DNA of 64,000 bases from Argyresthia goedartella (lineage: Eukaryota; Arthropoda; Insecta; Lepidoptera; Argyresthiidae), in the NCBI GenBank assembly GCA_949825045.1, contig OX463809.1, positions 1,081,501 to 1,145,500 on the forward strand. The letters are read 5' to 3'. Made by a program: the position numbers and the translations under genes. How positions within the stretch are numbered: position 1 is the first letter of the stretch; each line of letters begins with the position of its first letter. This document shows, in pieces, positions 32,450 through 44,400 of this stretch. The notes under the pieces are model-generated. The model was not told where the DNA came from, did not search any database, and worked only from the letters and a program-made list of their open reading frames with translations.

Positions 32450-33665
32450 CTTTATACTTTATTGCACAAACACAGAAGATAGGTAGAGTACATCAATATG
32501 GAAACTTGGTGTACAAAGGCGAGCTTATCTCTAAAAAGAGATTTCTTCCAGCAAACCTAGGATACATGGACAGAATACATGAAAGAACAGGCGCCTATGT
32601 GCATAACGTTAAAATATTAAAATAATTAACTACTTTCTAATATGTACATAAATACACAATATCAATACAAATAGACAACATTATACTACAAAATATATAT
32701 CAAAGCAATATACTTACATAAGTCTAGCATGGAAGAGAAAGATAGTGTTCTTTTAAGCGACTTTTAAAAATAGTAAGTGACGGGCTGTCTCTGATGGCAC
32801 TAGGGAGTTTGTTCCAGAGCCTGAGAGCTCGTAGTCTGAACCCATGTTCTTAAGCGGCTGTGTTGTGTTGCGGAGTTATAAGCAGTGACCGAGCGGGAGA
32901 TCTCCGAGTCCTATCCGAAGACAGAAATTCAAAACGATCTCGTAAGAAGACAGGATAGCGAGGATTAAATAATATGTTATAGAGGCAGATGAGGATATGA
33001 GAATCCCGACGAAGACGGATTGGGACGCAGGGAGTTGAAGTGGCAACTCCCTGCAATACTCCGAGACGTGGTCATACTTGCGCAGGCCGAAGACAAACCG
33101 AATCCCGAGGTTTTGTAGTCGCTCGAGTTTTTTCAGTTGCTCTTTCTTCATTCGCGCTCACCCAACATACGTCAGCGTACCTAATCGATCAGGGGAAGGA
33201 GAAGAGACTGGGCAACCGTTATTTTTGTCTGACGAGGCAGGAAGTATTGTAGCCGTCTGAGGGAGTGAAAAGTGGCAAAAACTCGCCTACTGACCTCGCT
33301 GACATGCGCTGACCAGGAAAATTGGTTATCGAAGAAAATATGAGATTATAGTTCCATTATAGGTTACAGGGGCAATGGACAGATTCTGTAACAAGTTAAG
33401 GGAAAACCTGGAACCAATAATCAAAGCCTGGGACTTACTAGGGTTGACAAGTAGTCCAAAAGAAGTGGCCCAGTCCCTGATTCGCTCGAGATCGGCATTT
33501 AACATCCCTACAGCAGAGACCATATCACAGGGATAAAAATGACGATAAATCTGGAGATAGTCTGCGTAAAGATGGTATGATGAGGAGAGAACATCCGAGA
33601 TGGAGTTTATGAAGACAGAAAAGAAGAGTAGAGAGAATACCACCCTGAGGGACCCCCGCAAAGAG
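32450..33665 (-). pseudogene. CR1-type LINE family B, copy with RT C-terminal half
   Basis: The minus strand has the YAD-box region with a D to Y change (LYADYLQIYRH), LLVNPSKSQALIIGSRF, FHSLRRLQYF, ERLQNLGIRFVFGLRKYDHVSEY and IRLRRDSHILICLYNILFNPRYPVFLRDRFEF. The 3'UTR motif 'aaaggcgagcttatctcta' is near 32515, and the end is near 32450. Several frameshifts; the second catalytic Asp of the YADD box is lost. The break near 33660 coincides with 'catatgggcatatggg', so the 5' end is truncated. Confidence 0.88.
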
Positions 33666-33669
33666 GTTA

Positions 33670-34430
33670 CACCACTCATATGGGCATATGGGTTTTTTTA
33701 ATGACGCCTCATATGCTCCTTCACGGGTGTATTCTGATGAGGCGGGCATATGATCCTGTGATATGTATATTTCACAGTTTCAATAAAAATGTTGCCAGTT
33801 TCGCAGTCGTGTTTCTATATGGGATACATCCGGAAATAACAGTGCGGCACACGTTAGATAGTGAAAAATCTAAAAAATATATATTTTGTGTATCTCAATA
33901 AAAAGTTTCGACGAAAATTGGTTTGAAGAAAATAAAATAAGCAGTTTTTAAGCAATAAAACATTGGTTAAAAACCGCAAATATAACTTTGTCATTCATAC
34001 AAACATTATAAAAAAACAAAGTAATTATTTTCAGGTAAATATTTTGGCTAGGGGCATCAGGTGTATGTGTGAAGTGATTATCTTCATATTTTTTTTTTGC
34101 TTATATTCTACATTCATTGCGGCTTCCACAGGGGTGACCTTTGTGGGCGGTTTGTGGAGCCCGCGGTTGGTGTTGCCGTCCACACAGGTTTACAACAAGG
34201 AATCCACTTCATTGTGCTGTCGACTCTGCGTAAACACGTACACATGGCTCCGTGCCTATCAAATTTTCAGAAAGTTGGTGAAGCACCTCCCTTTGGTGGG
34301 CAAATTTTAAGAGGTCGATTTTCTACTTATTTGATGTTTCGTTCGCTGTTGGGTTATTATTGTTGTTGTTGTTGTTGGGTTAGGCTATGGCCTTTAATTT
34401 CTCTGTCAGCATACATTATACATTGGCTTA
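33670..34430. other. No gene recognised
   Basis: Short frames only. The two overlapping plus frames at 33963-34310 and 34097-34564 overlap each other and run into repeat R1, so they are not credible genes. Confidence 0.45.
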
Positions 34431-34434
34431 TGTT

Positions 34435-34760
34435 TAACGATTACCAAAAACGCACCTATTTTACTACCAATAAATTCGAAATAACTGCCAAAATGGATAA
34501 ATGTCCACCAAATTGTGTTTGGATAAATTATCACCAAACTTCTTTTTATGTTTTGTATACTTAAGTTTATGTTTTAAGTATTTTTTATTGTTCTTACATG
34601 TTCAACCGAACACGAAGGATAAAGGGGGCTTCGCTTCGCTCACCCCCTTCACCTAAGCTACCGCAGTATTGTGCCCTGATATTTTTTGCAACTTTTGGTG
34701 TTCATTTATCCATTTTGGGTAGGAAAAAAATATTTTGGTGAATAAATTGTTGCCTTATAC
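34435..34760 (+). repeat. Interspersed repeat R1, plus copy
   Basis: Partner of 130-450. Contains 'ggataaattatcaccaaact', 'gttcttacatgttcaaccga', 'aagctaccgcagta', 'gcaacttttggtgttcattt' and the end 'aaatattttggtg'. A palindromic 'gggggcttcgcttcgctcacccc' region lies at its centre. Confidence 0.7.
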
Positions 34761-34975
34761 ATTTCCAAGCATATTTTTTTGGGCCGTATCTCGGTGTGAT
34801 ATAAAGATGTTATACATATGTAAATACCTACTTATGAAATTATATTAAATATACCTACCGCATAAGGTTAGGTTTTTAACACATGTTTTTCCACTTGGAA
34901 GGGTCTCTCTTTAACTAAACTTTGAGGAAAAATGGTTACAGGATGTCATCTACAGACACCCTACACATATGGCCC

Positions 34976-35232
34976 CGACCCGAATGGCCGAGTCGGCAGT
35001 GACCCTGCCTACGAAGCCAAGGGTCCCGGATTCGAGTCCAGGCGGGAGCAAATATTTGTTTGATGAGAACGGATGTTTGTACCCTAGTCATGGTTGTTTA
35101 TCTATCTATGTATAATATTTATCTATTTAGGTATGTGTATCGTTGTCTAGTACCCAAAATACAGGGAATCCTAGTTTGGGGCTAGATCAATGTGTGTCAA
35201 TAGTGTCCAAGGTATTATTATTATTACTATTA
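34976..35232 (+). mobile_element. tRNA-derived SINE (family D), plus copy
   Basis: A box tggccgagtcgg (34985-34996), B box ggattcgagtcc (35028-35039), then 'aaatatttgtttgatgagaa' and the 3' end 'tccaaggtattattattatt'. About 255 bp. Same family as 13521-13772 and 55424-55671. Confidence 0.9.
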
Positions 35233-35582
35233 TACACGTTAGATGAAAAAAAAAATTGGTTTCATTTCCATCCATCAGGAGCCCACTATATTTTTTTTAT
35301 AAAAATCGTAAAGCGGTTCACAGAATACATCTACATACCAAGTTTCACCTGTGCAGTCCTGATAGTTTCGGAATAAAGTTGCTGTGACATACGGACGGAC
35401 GGTCAGACAGACTTGGCAAAACTAGAGTTCCTTGTTTCTTTACGGAGCCCTAAAAAGGTAATTCACGGCACAACGAAGGTTGAAAATCACCTTTATAATT
35501 AAACTCTTTATTTATATACCTTAGAGGAATATTTGTGACTGGTAACCCCGTCTTCTAACTTTGTGATAACATCTTTATCGTT

Positions 35583-35740
35583 ATTAGGGTTCCGTACCCG
35601 AAGGGTGCCAAATGGGACCCTACCTACTTATTACTAAGTCTCCGCTGTCCGCCCGTCCGACACCGGGCTCTATCGGATCAACCGAAGTAGGTAGAGCTGA
35701 AATTTTCACAGAATGTGCATTTCTGTTGCCGCAACAGCAA
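35583..35740 (+). repeat. Repeat C, 5' part
   Basis: 'agggttccgtacccgaaggg', 'ccgctgtccgcccgtccgac', 'gtagagctgaaattttcaca', 'atttctgttgccg'. Truncated after about 150 bp. Confidence 0.8.
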
Positions 35741-35944
35741 CAAATAATGAAATATACCGATTTTCAAGAATTAAAAGAATTACCCAAAGATTAAATTATT
35801 GGTATGGCCATTTTGTTTTATTTGTGTATCGGTGAAAAATGGACTCTCCCTATCTTAGCGGAAAATAATTTTTAATTGTAGATATTGAGTTTTGTGCTTA
35901 GTTATTTGTCATTATATGATTAATAATTGCTCATTCGAATTATC

Positions 35945-36262
35945 ATAAATAGTATTAAGTTTTTTATCATATTTGATTTTATTTTTGTAAATTAGTTACT
36001 CATTTTCTATCCACTTCCGGTTTCAATGAGAAAATAGTTTCGTTAACCTGAGTACACAGGACACAGTTTAATACTTACATACTACATACACAAAACTATT
36101 TTTCAATGTTTCGATGTAGGTACGGCCTTGAATGTAGTCCTACCTAGTTTTTAATATTTTATTATTAAAAATTAAAAAGGTATATGTACTCGTACAAAAG
36201 ACTGTCGGTTTAGTTTACGTTTTTCCGTGTACAATGGTATGGAACCCTTGACCGGTTTTATT
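35945..36262 (+). repeat. Interspersed repeat R3, copy 2
   Basis: Second copy of the repeat at 16580-16925, with the same order of blocks and a short internal difference ('gtaggtacggcc'). Confidence 0.8.
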
Positions 36263-36574
36263 TCTATTCATTTGATAATGTTCATTTTCTGTTTCTGAAC
36301 ATATCCTCGAAATATTTTTTCAGTTCAATGTCAGAATTATCCAGCTGTAGAAGATTTGCTCTCACGACATCGAATGGCTATTACGAGTAGCCACAGAACG
36401 ACAAGTTTCATACACACACGAGCGTCGAGCGGACGGCATGACGACCGGTTTTATCTGAGGTACAGTCTAACAGAAATAAACAAACATACGTAAGTACTTT
36501 TCTAGCTCGTATTAGTATGTATTAGTCTACTTTAACTTTTTTCAGAAGAAGAGGCAGAGGATGCCATTTTTAAT

Positions 36575-37310
36575 ACTCAAATACAAGTGTAGACTGGAGC
36601 GAAAGAGGTCTCAATATCAACGGCGTGTATCTTTCGCACCTGAGATTCGCTGACGATCTGGTCCTGGTGGCTGAGAACGCTGCTGATTTCCAGACTATTC
36701 TCGCAGAATTGCATGAAGCATCCCTGAAGGTCGGCCTCAAGATGAACATGTCCAAGACAAAGAATATGACAGACACTCCCACAAGCAACGGTATCGACAT
36801 TATTGTGGATAAGCTTCCCCTAGAAGTGGTTGAGGAGTATATCTATCTTGGACATTGTTTGTCTTTTGGTCGACAGAGCCAGGTAAAGGAGATCGCTAGA
36901 TGAGTCCAGCTAGGGGCTGCTTTCGCAAAACTAAGGGATGTTCTGACCTCTAATTATGGACGCTCACGAAGGAGATTGTGCACAAAGTCATGGTAGCACA
37001 AAGAGCCTGGAGCGTGCCATGCTGTCAGACCGTATCCGTAATACCCAAATCAGACGCCGAACCAAGGTGGCTGATGTGCGTAAGCGGATAGCACGGCTTA
37101 AGTGGAGGTGGGCAAGACACTTGGCAAGGCGAGAAGGAAGATGGACCAGATCGTGGTGGCCAAGAGGAGGCCAAAGATCGGTCAGCAGACCATCTCCAGA
37201 TGGTCTGACGATGTGGCGAGGGTGGCAGGACAGCAATGGATGCGGGTAGCGCAGGACCGTGCTGAATGGCGTGTTTATGAGGAGGCCTGTACCCACAGAG
37301 CAATATAAGT
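36575..37310 (+). pseudogene. RTE-type non-LTR retrotransposon, RT C-terminal fragment
   Basis: The frame 36580-36903 reads WSERGLNINGVYLSHLRFADDLVLVAENAADFQ, with the FADD catalytic box, then LKVGLKMNMSKTKNM and VVEEYIYLGHCLSF; a TGA follows. After frameshifts: RIRNTQIRRRTKVADVRKRIARLKWRWARHLARREGRW, then DDVARVAGQQWMRVAQDRAEWRVYEEA. The RIR..R.T...D...RI..LKW.WAGH-type end followed by W.R.AQDR..WR is typical of RTE ORF2 in insects. The 5' part is missing and at least three frame breaks are present. The GATGATGATG end at about 37960-37982 may be the 3' terminus of this or another RTE. Confidence 0.88.
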
Positions 37311-37462
37311 AGTAATATGAAATAGAGTGCCCTCTCCCGGGACTTTTATGCATGACAAGGTTGAAGCGCCATCTCGTTTTTAAAGTAAAAACGATTTTAT
37401 ATATCCATACGTATAGATAGGTATGTATCCATATCTCGTTACCTACCTAGGTATTTTCCAGT

Positions 37463-37543
37463 ACTACGCGACCATTACAATTAGGCGCACCTTGCAGTAC
37501 GTATAGTACTGCAAGGTGCGCCTAATTGTAATGGTCGCGTAGT
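37463..37543. repeat. Perfect palindrome, 38-bp arms, 5-base loop
   Basis: 37463-37500 (actacgcgaccattacaatt...) is the exact reverse complement of 37506-37543; the loop is gtata. The absence of any mismatch over 38 bp in a decayed repeat landscape implies a recent event or gene conversion between arms. It is preceded by 'gtattttccagt' and followed by AT-rich sequence. Confidence 0.95.
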
Positions 37544-37894
37544 ATAGTTATTTTGTTGCACAATTAACATAATAATCACATTGTTGCAACCAAAAACAAC
37601 ACAAATGACTTGTGATTATTTTCAAGTGTCAGGATATTGTTGCCAGCAAAAATAATAAAGTGTATTTTGGGGTTACCATATGAAAAAATATATACTGCCT
37701 TTTGCCCAAACCACGATTTTAAACCACCTCGGGCCCCCTGGAAATATTTATTGTTCATAATTATATGTAAATAAATATATCCGCGCTTCTTTACAACACC
37801 ACAATCTTAAAATAATTATTTAAATTTCTGTACAGAGGCATCTGTTGACTAGAGAAAGAAACTGGCTTTTACTTTAACTAACAGATGGCGCCTC

Positions 37895-37985
37895 TTTCTT
37901 TTTATATTTCCCTTTCTGAAGGACTGTCCCCCCTCTGCCTGTACCCAGCAGCGGGTCCCCTGAGAGGCTGATGATGATGATACAA
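37895..37985 (+). mobile_element. RTE-like 3' tail
   Basis: 'cctgtacccagcagcgggtc' with 'gaggctgatgatgatga' is the standard end of insect RTE-derived sequences, with a GAT trinucleotide tail. Another such tail lies at 38911-38957 ('ggcctatgcccagcggtgg', 'gatgatgatgg'). Confidence 0.6.
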
Positions 37986-38044
37986 GTGTAAGCTTCATCG
38001 TTATCGAAATCGATAAAGGATCGGTGCGGACTTGCACAACATAT

Positions 38045-38273
38045 ACAGGGTGACATTTAAATAGCTAATCATATTTTGAGGAATGATAGTACCCATCATT
38101 ATGAACAACTTTCCCCAAGAAACGTGGTCAAAGTACATTTACCAAGTTGCCATGCGAGATCCAAAAATTTTTTCGTTTGCGACCACGTTTCTTGGGTAAA
38201 GTTGAATAATTTTGTACTTTGTAAGGGGTACTTTAATTCAACAAAATAACAAGCTAATTAAATGTCACCTGTA
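38045..38273. mobile_element. MITE with terminal inverted repeats
   Basis: Ends 'acagggtgacatttaaatagct' region and 'taattaaatgtcacctgta' region are inverse. An inner stem ccaagaaacgtggtc (about 38115) / gaccacgtttcttgg (about 38187) is exact. 229 bp. A diverged relative is at 1470-1640. Confidence 0.8.
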
Positions 38274-38451
38274 TGGCAGGGCGTTTGCGGTTGTGCGGGA
38301 CGTCACCCCCTCCGCAATTTCCTCGTTCCCCTCTGGCCATCAATCCTGACATGACCTATTCCACTCTATGACCTCTCTCCTACCACGGGAAAATACCTAA
38401 ATAATTTAGTAAATGTAAAATAAAATTCCGTAAATAGCAGTGTAATCTTAG

Positions 38452-38457
38452 TTTATT
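38452..38457 (-). promoter_or_regulatory. Polyadenylation signal of RpL7A
   Basis: AATAAA on the minus strand begins 5 nt after the TAG stop, so the 3'UTR should be only about 20-35 nt, as is common for insect ribosomal protein mRNAs. Confidence 0.75.
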
Positions 38458-38462
38458 CCCCC

Positions 38463-41400
38463 CTAGCCCTGCTTCTGCGCAATCTCCCGCGCACGCGCCT
38501 TCTCGATCTTGGCAATCTTGGCGTTCGACTTGTTGCCGAGCACGCCGCCGCCCCAGTGGCGACGCAGCTCCTCGTACCTGCGGAGAGATAACACACAGGT
38601 TGAGCGCAGTGAACTACGGCGCTGTAGATAGTCTGGCAAACGAAAGCGTGACCTGAGAAAACATGCTAGAATTTATAAAACCTATATGTGGTATCACTAA
38701 CATAGATCACTACACTCCGTTCAGTTATTCTAAAGATCTTTGCCTCTCTTTCTGCTGTGCGGAAGCGTTACAGCTAGAAAGAGAGAGAGGTTTAGAATAA
38801 CTGAACGGAGTGTCACTATGTCGTTTGACGTGCCTTTGACAGCATAATATTGTTGCCATATTGAAACTTTTAATAAAACTCCAAGTCACGCTTTCGTTTG
38901 CCAGACTCTAAAAGGCCTATGCCCAGCGGTGGCGGTGGGTCGGAGTATGATGATGATGGAGCTGTGTGGACGAGTAGGCAATTGTACTCGATTGTTTTTT
39001 ATGCCTCTTTGCAACAGCAATGGGGCTGTTGTTCCATATTAATATTGAACAAGTAGAGCCTTTATGAAGGTTATTGGGCGCGGCTTGAGGGACTGTGGAT
39101 ATCACAACCACACTGGGGTATTCCTGGTCCGGAGGATCTCGCTCGTTGTGCACGTGACTTTGTGGAGGTGGACGGACGGACTACTGAAACGATTTTGCTG
39201 AAGGCACAATGCCTTTCTACTGTTATCCCCAAATTATGCTGCAATTTATGCAGGCAGTACATGAACGGACTAGATTTAGTAATTTATTTTACTACATTCC
39301 CTTGAGAAATGGATTTTTATGCTTTATTTTACAAAAGTTGTTAATGAAACATGCTTTGATTGGTGCCCTACAAACGCAACTCGTTAAACAGACCAATCAG
39401 AGTTAAAAAGCTCGTATATTGTGTATGCCACATGGTGGTTCAGATATTTGTTAACATCATTTTGGCCTGTAAACAAGTATTGAGTATTATTTGTAGTCAG
39501 ACGATGAAATAAATTCTTGTTACTGATTGATCTTTCTTTTATCACTTATCTGTAGTGTCATTCAATAGTGTCAGTAAACATCTCACCTCTCATTGAAGTT
39601 TGTCTTGATGGCTTCAACGACCTTTGAGAAAGAGGCCCTGTCACCAGACTCAACCTGAAAGAAAAAGTAAACAGGGTCATTTGGGTCTATGCTACAAGAG
39701 TAGCTGGGCAGTGTTGGGGCAGCTTCAGAGAATATCTATTGGTGGTAGATGGGTTGTCACCACGGCATTCAGATAGCAAATATTAAATTCATCATGTACT
39801 GGATTTAGTAGAATGAAACACGATAGGTAAGTTGTCCTTTACAGCTTTTTAAGTTTCTAGAGAAACAACGCGGACACACTGAAAATACGGGACAGAGATA
39901 TACGTCAATCATAGCTCTTCCATCACTTTAAGCGTGTCGTGTAGCAGGGTTCGAAAGGATAATTATCCGTGATAATTATCATGATAAAAATAGCTCGATA
40001 ATTATCAATTGATAATAACGAAAATTGCGTTCATGAAAGTGAACTGTATTCGAACGTGTATTTCCGCACTCGCGTACAGCCGAACGCACGAATTGTCAAC
40101 GTGCCGCACCCGCCGCCCGTGAGGATTCCCAGTACCATAAAAATTCAGTTCGGATTTAGAGTGCTTTTCTGTCCCGCGTTTCTGCAGTGCTTTAAAGCAC
40201 TACTTTAAATATGTATGAATAGACGACGCGCGCGCGACAGAAGTGCTGCGGGAACGCACAAAGTTGCGTGTCATCATTGGTTTGTTAAGTTAAATATTGT
40301 TGATTGAGTTGAATTTGAAACATGCCTCGTGTGAAAGATCCAATATGGTCATACTTTATTTGGACGGAGACAAAAAATACTAGGCTCTCATAAAATTTAT
40401 TTGTTTTTGTTAAGATTGCCCAAATTATAATGCATTTGTTATGAAACAATATAACAAATTAAATTCTTAAACTGTTGATAATTATCAAGGAGTGTAATTA
40501 TCTTGTTAATTTCGAACCCTGCGTGTAGTTACCGCCGGAACTTTAAAAACCGGTCCATACTAGCATATGAAGGGTTGAATATTGCAATAAATAAAGTATA
40601 TTGTAATATTCAACCCTTCATATGCGAGACACGCGAAAATAGCTCATTTATTTTATTGGAACCCCCTTTAATTTGAAAAACACGTGTTATTCATGCGCCG
40701 CTGACGGACAGACGGACAGATGGACAGCGGACGATTAGTAATAGGGTCCTGATTGGCGCCCTTCGGATACGGAAAAAGAAGCGTCTAAGGGGATAATAGT
40801 AATCGCTCAAAACCATTTATGGTGCACAGGCACAATATATATGTATTTAATACTCACGTTTGTCAGCGCGATGCTAGAGCAGGTCTTGCGATGCACGAGC
40901 GCTCCCAGGCGGGACTTGCCCTTCACGATACAGTAGGGGACACCCATCTTGCGGCAGAGGGCGGGCAGGAACAGGACCAGCTATGGGACAACACTAGTTT
41001 AGTATAGAAGACTGTAGTGGTAGTGATGGGTGATGGTTGAGTGGTGGGAGGGTAGCTCAGAGTCATCTTGCTTCATGCAGCGAGCAAATGCAACTCAAAA
41101 GAATTGTATATTTGCCGCCTCAGGTGAAGAAATTCTTACATCACTGCATTCAAGAAACGGATTTGAATTTATTTCTTTTCTCATTCATTAACAATCCAAT
41201 TTTAATGTTCCTCAAACCCATTGTTTTGACAAGATAAAAATGCCATACATCAGTTCCCGAAATCCTCCATGTTTATTATTATTTAAAAATAGTCCCGTTT
41301 GCCTCCACGGCACCAAAGTACATTAGTTAGTTATAATAGAATTGCTACTACATATCATTCATGAACATGAATTTATAATTTTATTCTGGGATGTTGGGTT

Positions 41401-44400
41401 TATATTTCCCGTTAAAAATTAGGAGTAAAAACAAAAGAAGTTTCAGCATTTGGTTTATTTTTTGTAATCAAATTAGTTAGGTCAGGCTTTTATTACTTTG
41501 AAGAATAAATCAGTCTGGATTTAGAAATTAACATAAAATTTTAATAACATCGAAAAAAATAAAAAATATACTTACTACCCGTTTCCTTTAAGGTAGCGGC
41601 AAACTCGAATTAAACGGGTAATACTAAATAATTTAACGAATATATAAAATCAGTCGATGAAATAATATTGCTTAACGCTAGCTTTCATAAGCTACATAAT
41701 AATGTAAAACTTAAAATTATCTATCTCTATGGTAAATAATCAAACCTTGTACAATTTTGTTTTAATTAAGAGGAAATGAAATAAATAAATAATATATCAT
41801 GCTGTATATACGTTGTCACTCCCACTAACTATTATTCTCTTCGAAAACTTGTAAGAAACTAATTGTTTGTTGTTACAAGCAAATTACTCGAAGAAATAAT
41901 AATCAACACTAGCTTCCATCAATTTGACCTAACTGTACATTGTGATGTCTCATTGACGAGAAGGGGGAAAAAAAATATTAAATATTTATTTGTGTGGAGG
42001 ACATTGGGGAGTTTTCTTGGAGGTAATCAGGAACAACCCAAATAAACTACGACCTACGCGCCGCCTATGGGTTTTATCAGAATGCTCAACAACAATATCA
42101 AACACCAAGCCTTACCTCAATAGGATCGACATCATGAGCGATGACGACTAGCTGAGCCTTCTTCTTCTCAACCAGTTTGGTGACGGTGTTGGTACCGGCA
42201 CGGATGGTGTTTGGCCTCTTCGCTGGCGGCTCATCCTTCTTGGCTACCTGCAACAGGGAATCTGAGTGTGAGAATAATCGGGAGATATGTAGACTGTATG
42301 GGAAGGAGACAAGCATCAGAGATCTTGGTGGAAAGTGTCCTCATGGCATTCAGTTAAGGTTTTATGCATCATGTCAGTTTTGGGAATTTTGAAAAGCAGG
42401 TGGTCTATTGCCATCTATAGATACTATTTTCTTTAATTTTGTTGAGAAATTGGTTGTATGGAGTCTGTGCTTCTGAGGCTCAAGAGGGTTAAGTGTGCTT
42501 TAGCTAATTTGCCTACAAAATTTTTGCATAGTGCAGCATCCAAATTTGAAGAATAACATACCTTAGCTTCGGCAGCCTTCTTTAGTCTATCTTTCCTGAC
42601 AGCCTCAGTCTCTGGGCGGTACTTCTCCAAAATCTTGAAGAGGCCCTTTGCTGGAAGTAGTTGCAAGGCCCATATTAGTACCAGTAGTGTTAATCAAGAG
42701 AACAAGTTTATGAAATGATAATGTCAGAGTTAAAAAGCTCGTATAATTGTTTGATAATCATAGTGATTCATTGTTGCATTTGTATCATCATAGTGAAGGG
42801 GCTGACTGTCCAAAAGTACATTAGGATCTGTAGATAATTAATTGACAAACTGGATTCCCATGCCTACAGTGGATTCCCATGCCTACAGGAGTTTTATAGT
42901 GTTTAAAAAGAGTCACTTGGCTTACCTGTGGTCTTGTCTAAGGTCTGGGTGAACTGGTTGATTGGTGGGGGTACCTTCAACCGGCGCTGGAGGACGGCCT
43001 TCTGGCGCTGGATGCGGATGTACTTCGGCCAGCGAACAAAGCGAGACAGGTCACGGGTGGGCTGGATGTCCTGACCTGACCAAACCTTCATGATAATTGT
43101 GGATTGACTGGGAATTTATTTTGATGGGGGAACTGTGGCTTGGCTACTGCGCAGACAGACTACTTATATAAAATTATCTTTTTGACTCACATTAGAACAG
43201 AATCTAATTCTGCTTCAAAATTAATTGTGTAAAAGTATCTTTGGCTAGACTTTAGATGACAGGCGGTTTGCCAGGGATTTCCTGATTTTTTGGTACATAG
43301 TTTCGATAAATAAACACCATGTAAAAGTTTCAGGTGTCAGAACTCAAGTTTTTCAGATGAGTTTTAGAAAATCTATAAAATTTGCTTCTTGTAATACAAG
43401 CAATAAAAACCTCGGCCTAATAGTTTCAGGTGTCGGACGGAACTCAATAGTTATTCAGATATGGTTTCTTGAAAATCTATAAAATTTTGCTTCTTGTAGA
43501 CAATACAAGCAATAAAAACCTCAAAATGTTTATGTTTCGTTGTACAATTATTGTAAGAATTGATAAAAGTGTGCATTAAACCAAATTATATTATAATAAA
43601 GCTATATATATATAAAATTTTTGATTATATTTTTGCCTCACAAGCTTGTTTCTTCCGAGTTTTTGGACTTGTGCTTATTTCAATGTGTTCTTTTAGATTT
43701 ACTGAGATTCAGTTTTTAGTAACGGAATTGCAGAAAGCCAAATTCATTGGTTCATTGCATGTTTGGCTATGCTTAAGAATAGTGCAGCACAAATTAGATA
43801 ATAAGAGATATACTGTTAGATTAAGAAAATTATTATTTATTATTATTATTAGTATTCTTTTTTTAAACTATGTTTTACAGCCCTAGAATCTGGTCCTTTT
43901 AGGTCTTCATTGCTTGAATTCGCGTCATTTCCTTTCATTTGAGTCGCTTTGAACACCTACTTTGACCAGAGTAGGTTATTGTGGCGAAATTTAAATTGGA
44001 TTATTGGTTAGGTTAGAACTTAGAAGAAGCAACCTCAGAGCATTTGCAAAAAGCCAAATTTGGCTAGAGTCCGCCCCCTTATTGACACTCTGACCCAAAT
44101 TTCAATTGCGTTATAGGTTAGGTTAGAACTTAGGTTAGAAGAAGCAACCCCGGAACATAGTGGAGTGGATCGTATGCAAAGAAAAGCCAAATTTGGCAAG
44201 CCAAAAGGTTATTGTGGCTAAATTTCAATTGGATTAGGTCAGGTTAGAACTTAGAAGAAGCAAATCTGGAGTGGAGTGTATGCAAATTAAAGACAAATTT
44301 GTCTAGAGTATTTTATTGTGGCAAAAAAATAGGCAAAGTCCGTTGTTCCCCCTAATACTCCCCCCTCACCATGGTACCGAATGTTAGCAATTGGCATTTG

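Noticed and set aside
36570..36800. Minus-strand ORF over the RTE
   Set aside because: Antisense of the FADD-box region; sense frame has the recognised motif.
37025..37353. Minus-strand proline/serine-rich proteins
   Set aside because: Antisense shadows of the RTE C-terminal region at 36575-37310.
39401..39416. Fragment of 18S rRNA on the plus strand (gttaaaaagctcgta)
   Set aside because: Only 15-16 nt match, in three intron positions, always next to D and C boxes on the minus strand; this is a guide sequence and not an rRNA copy.
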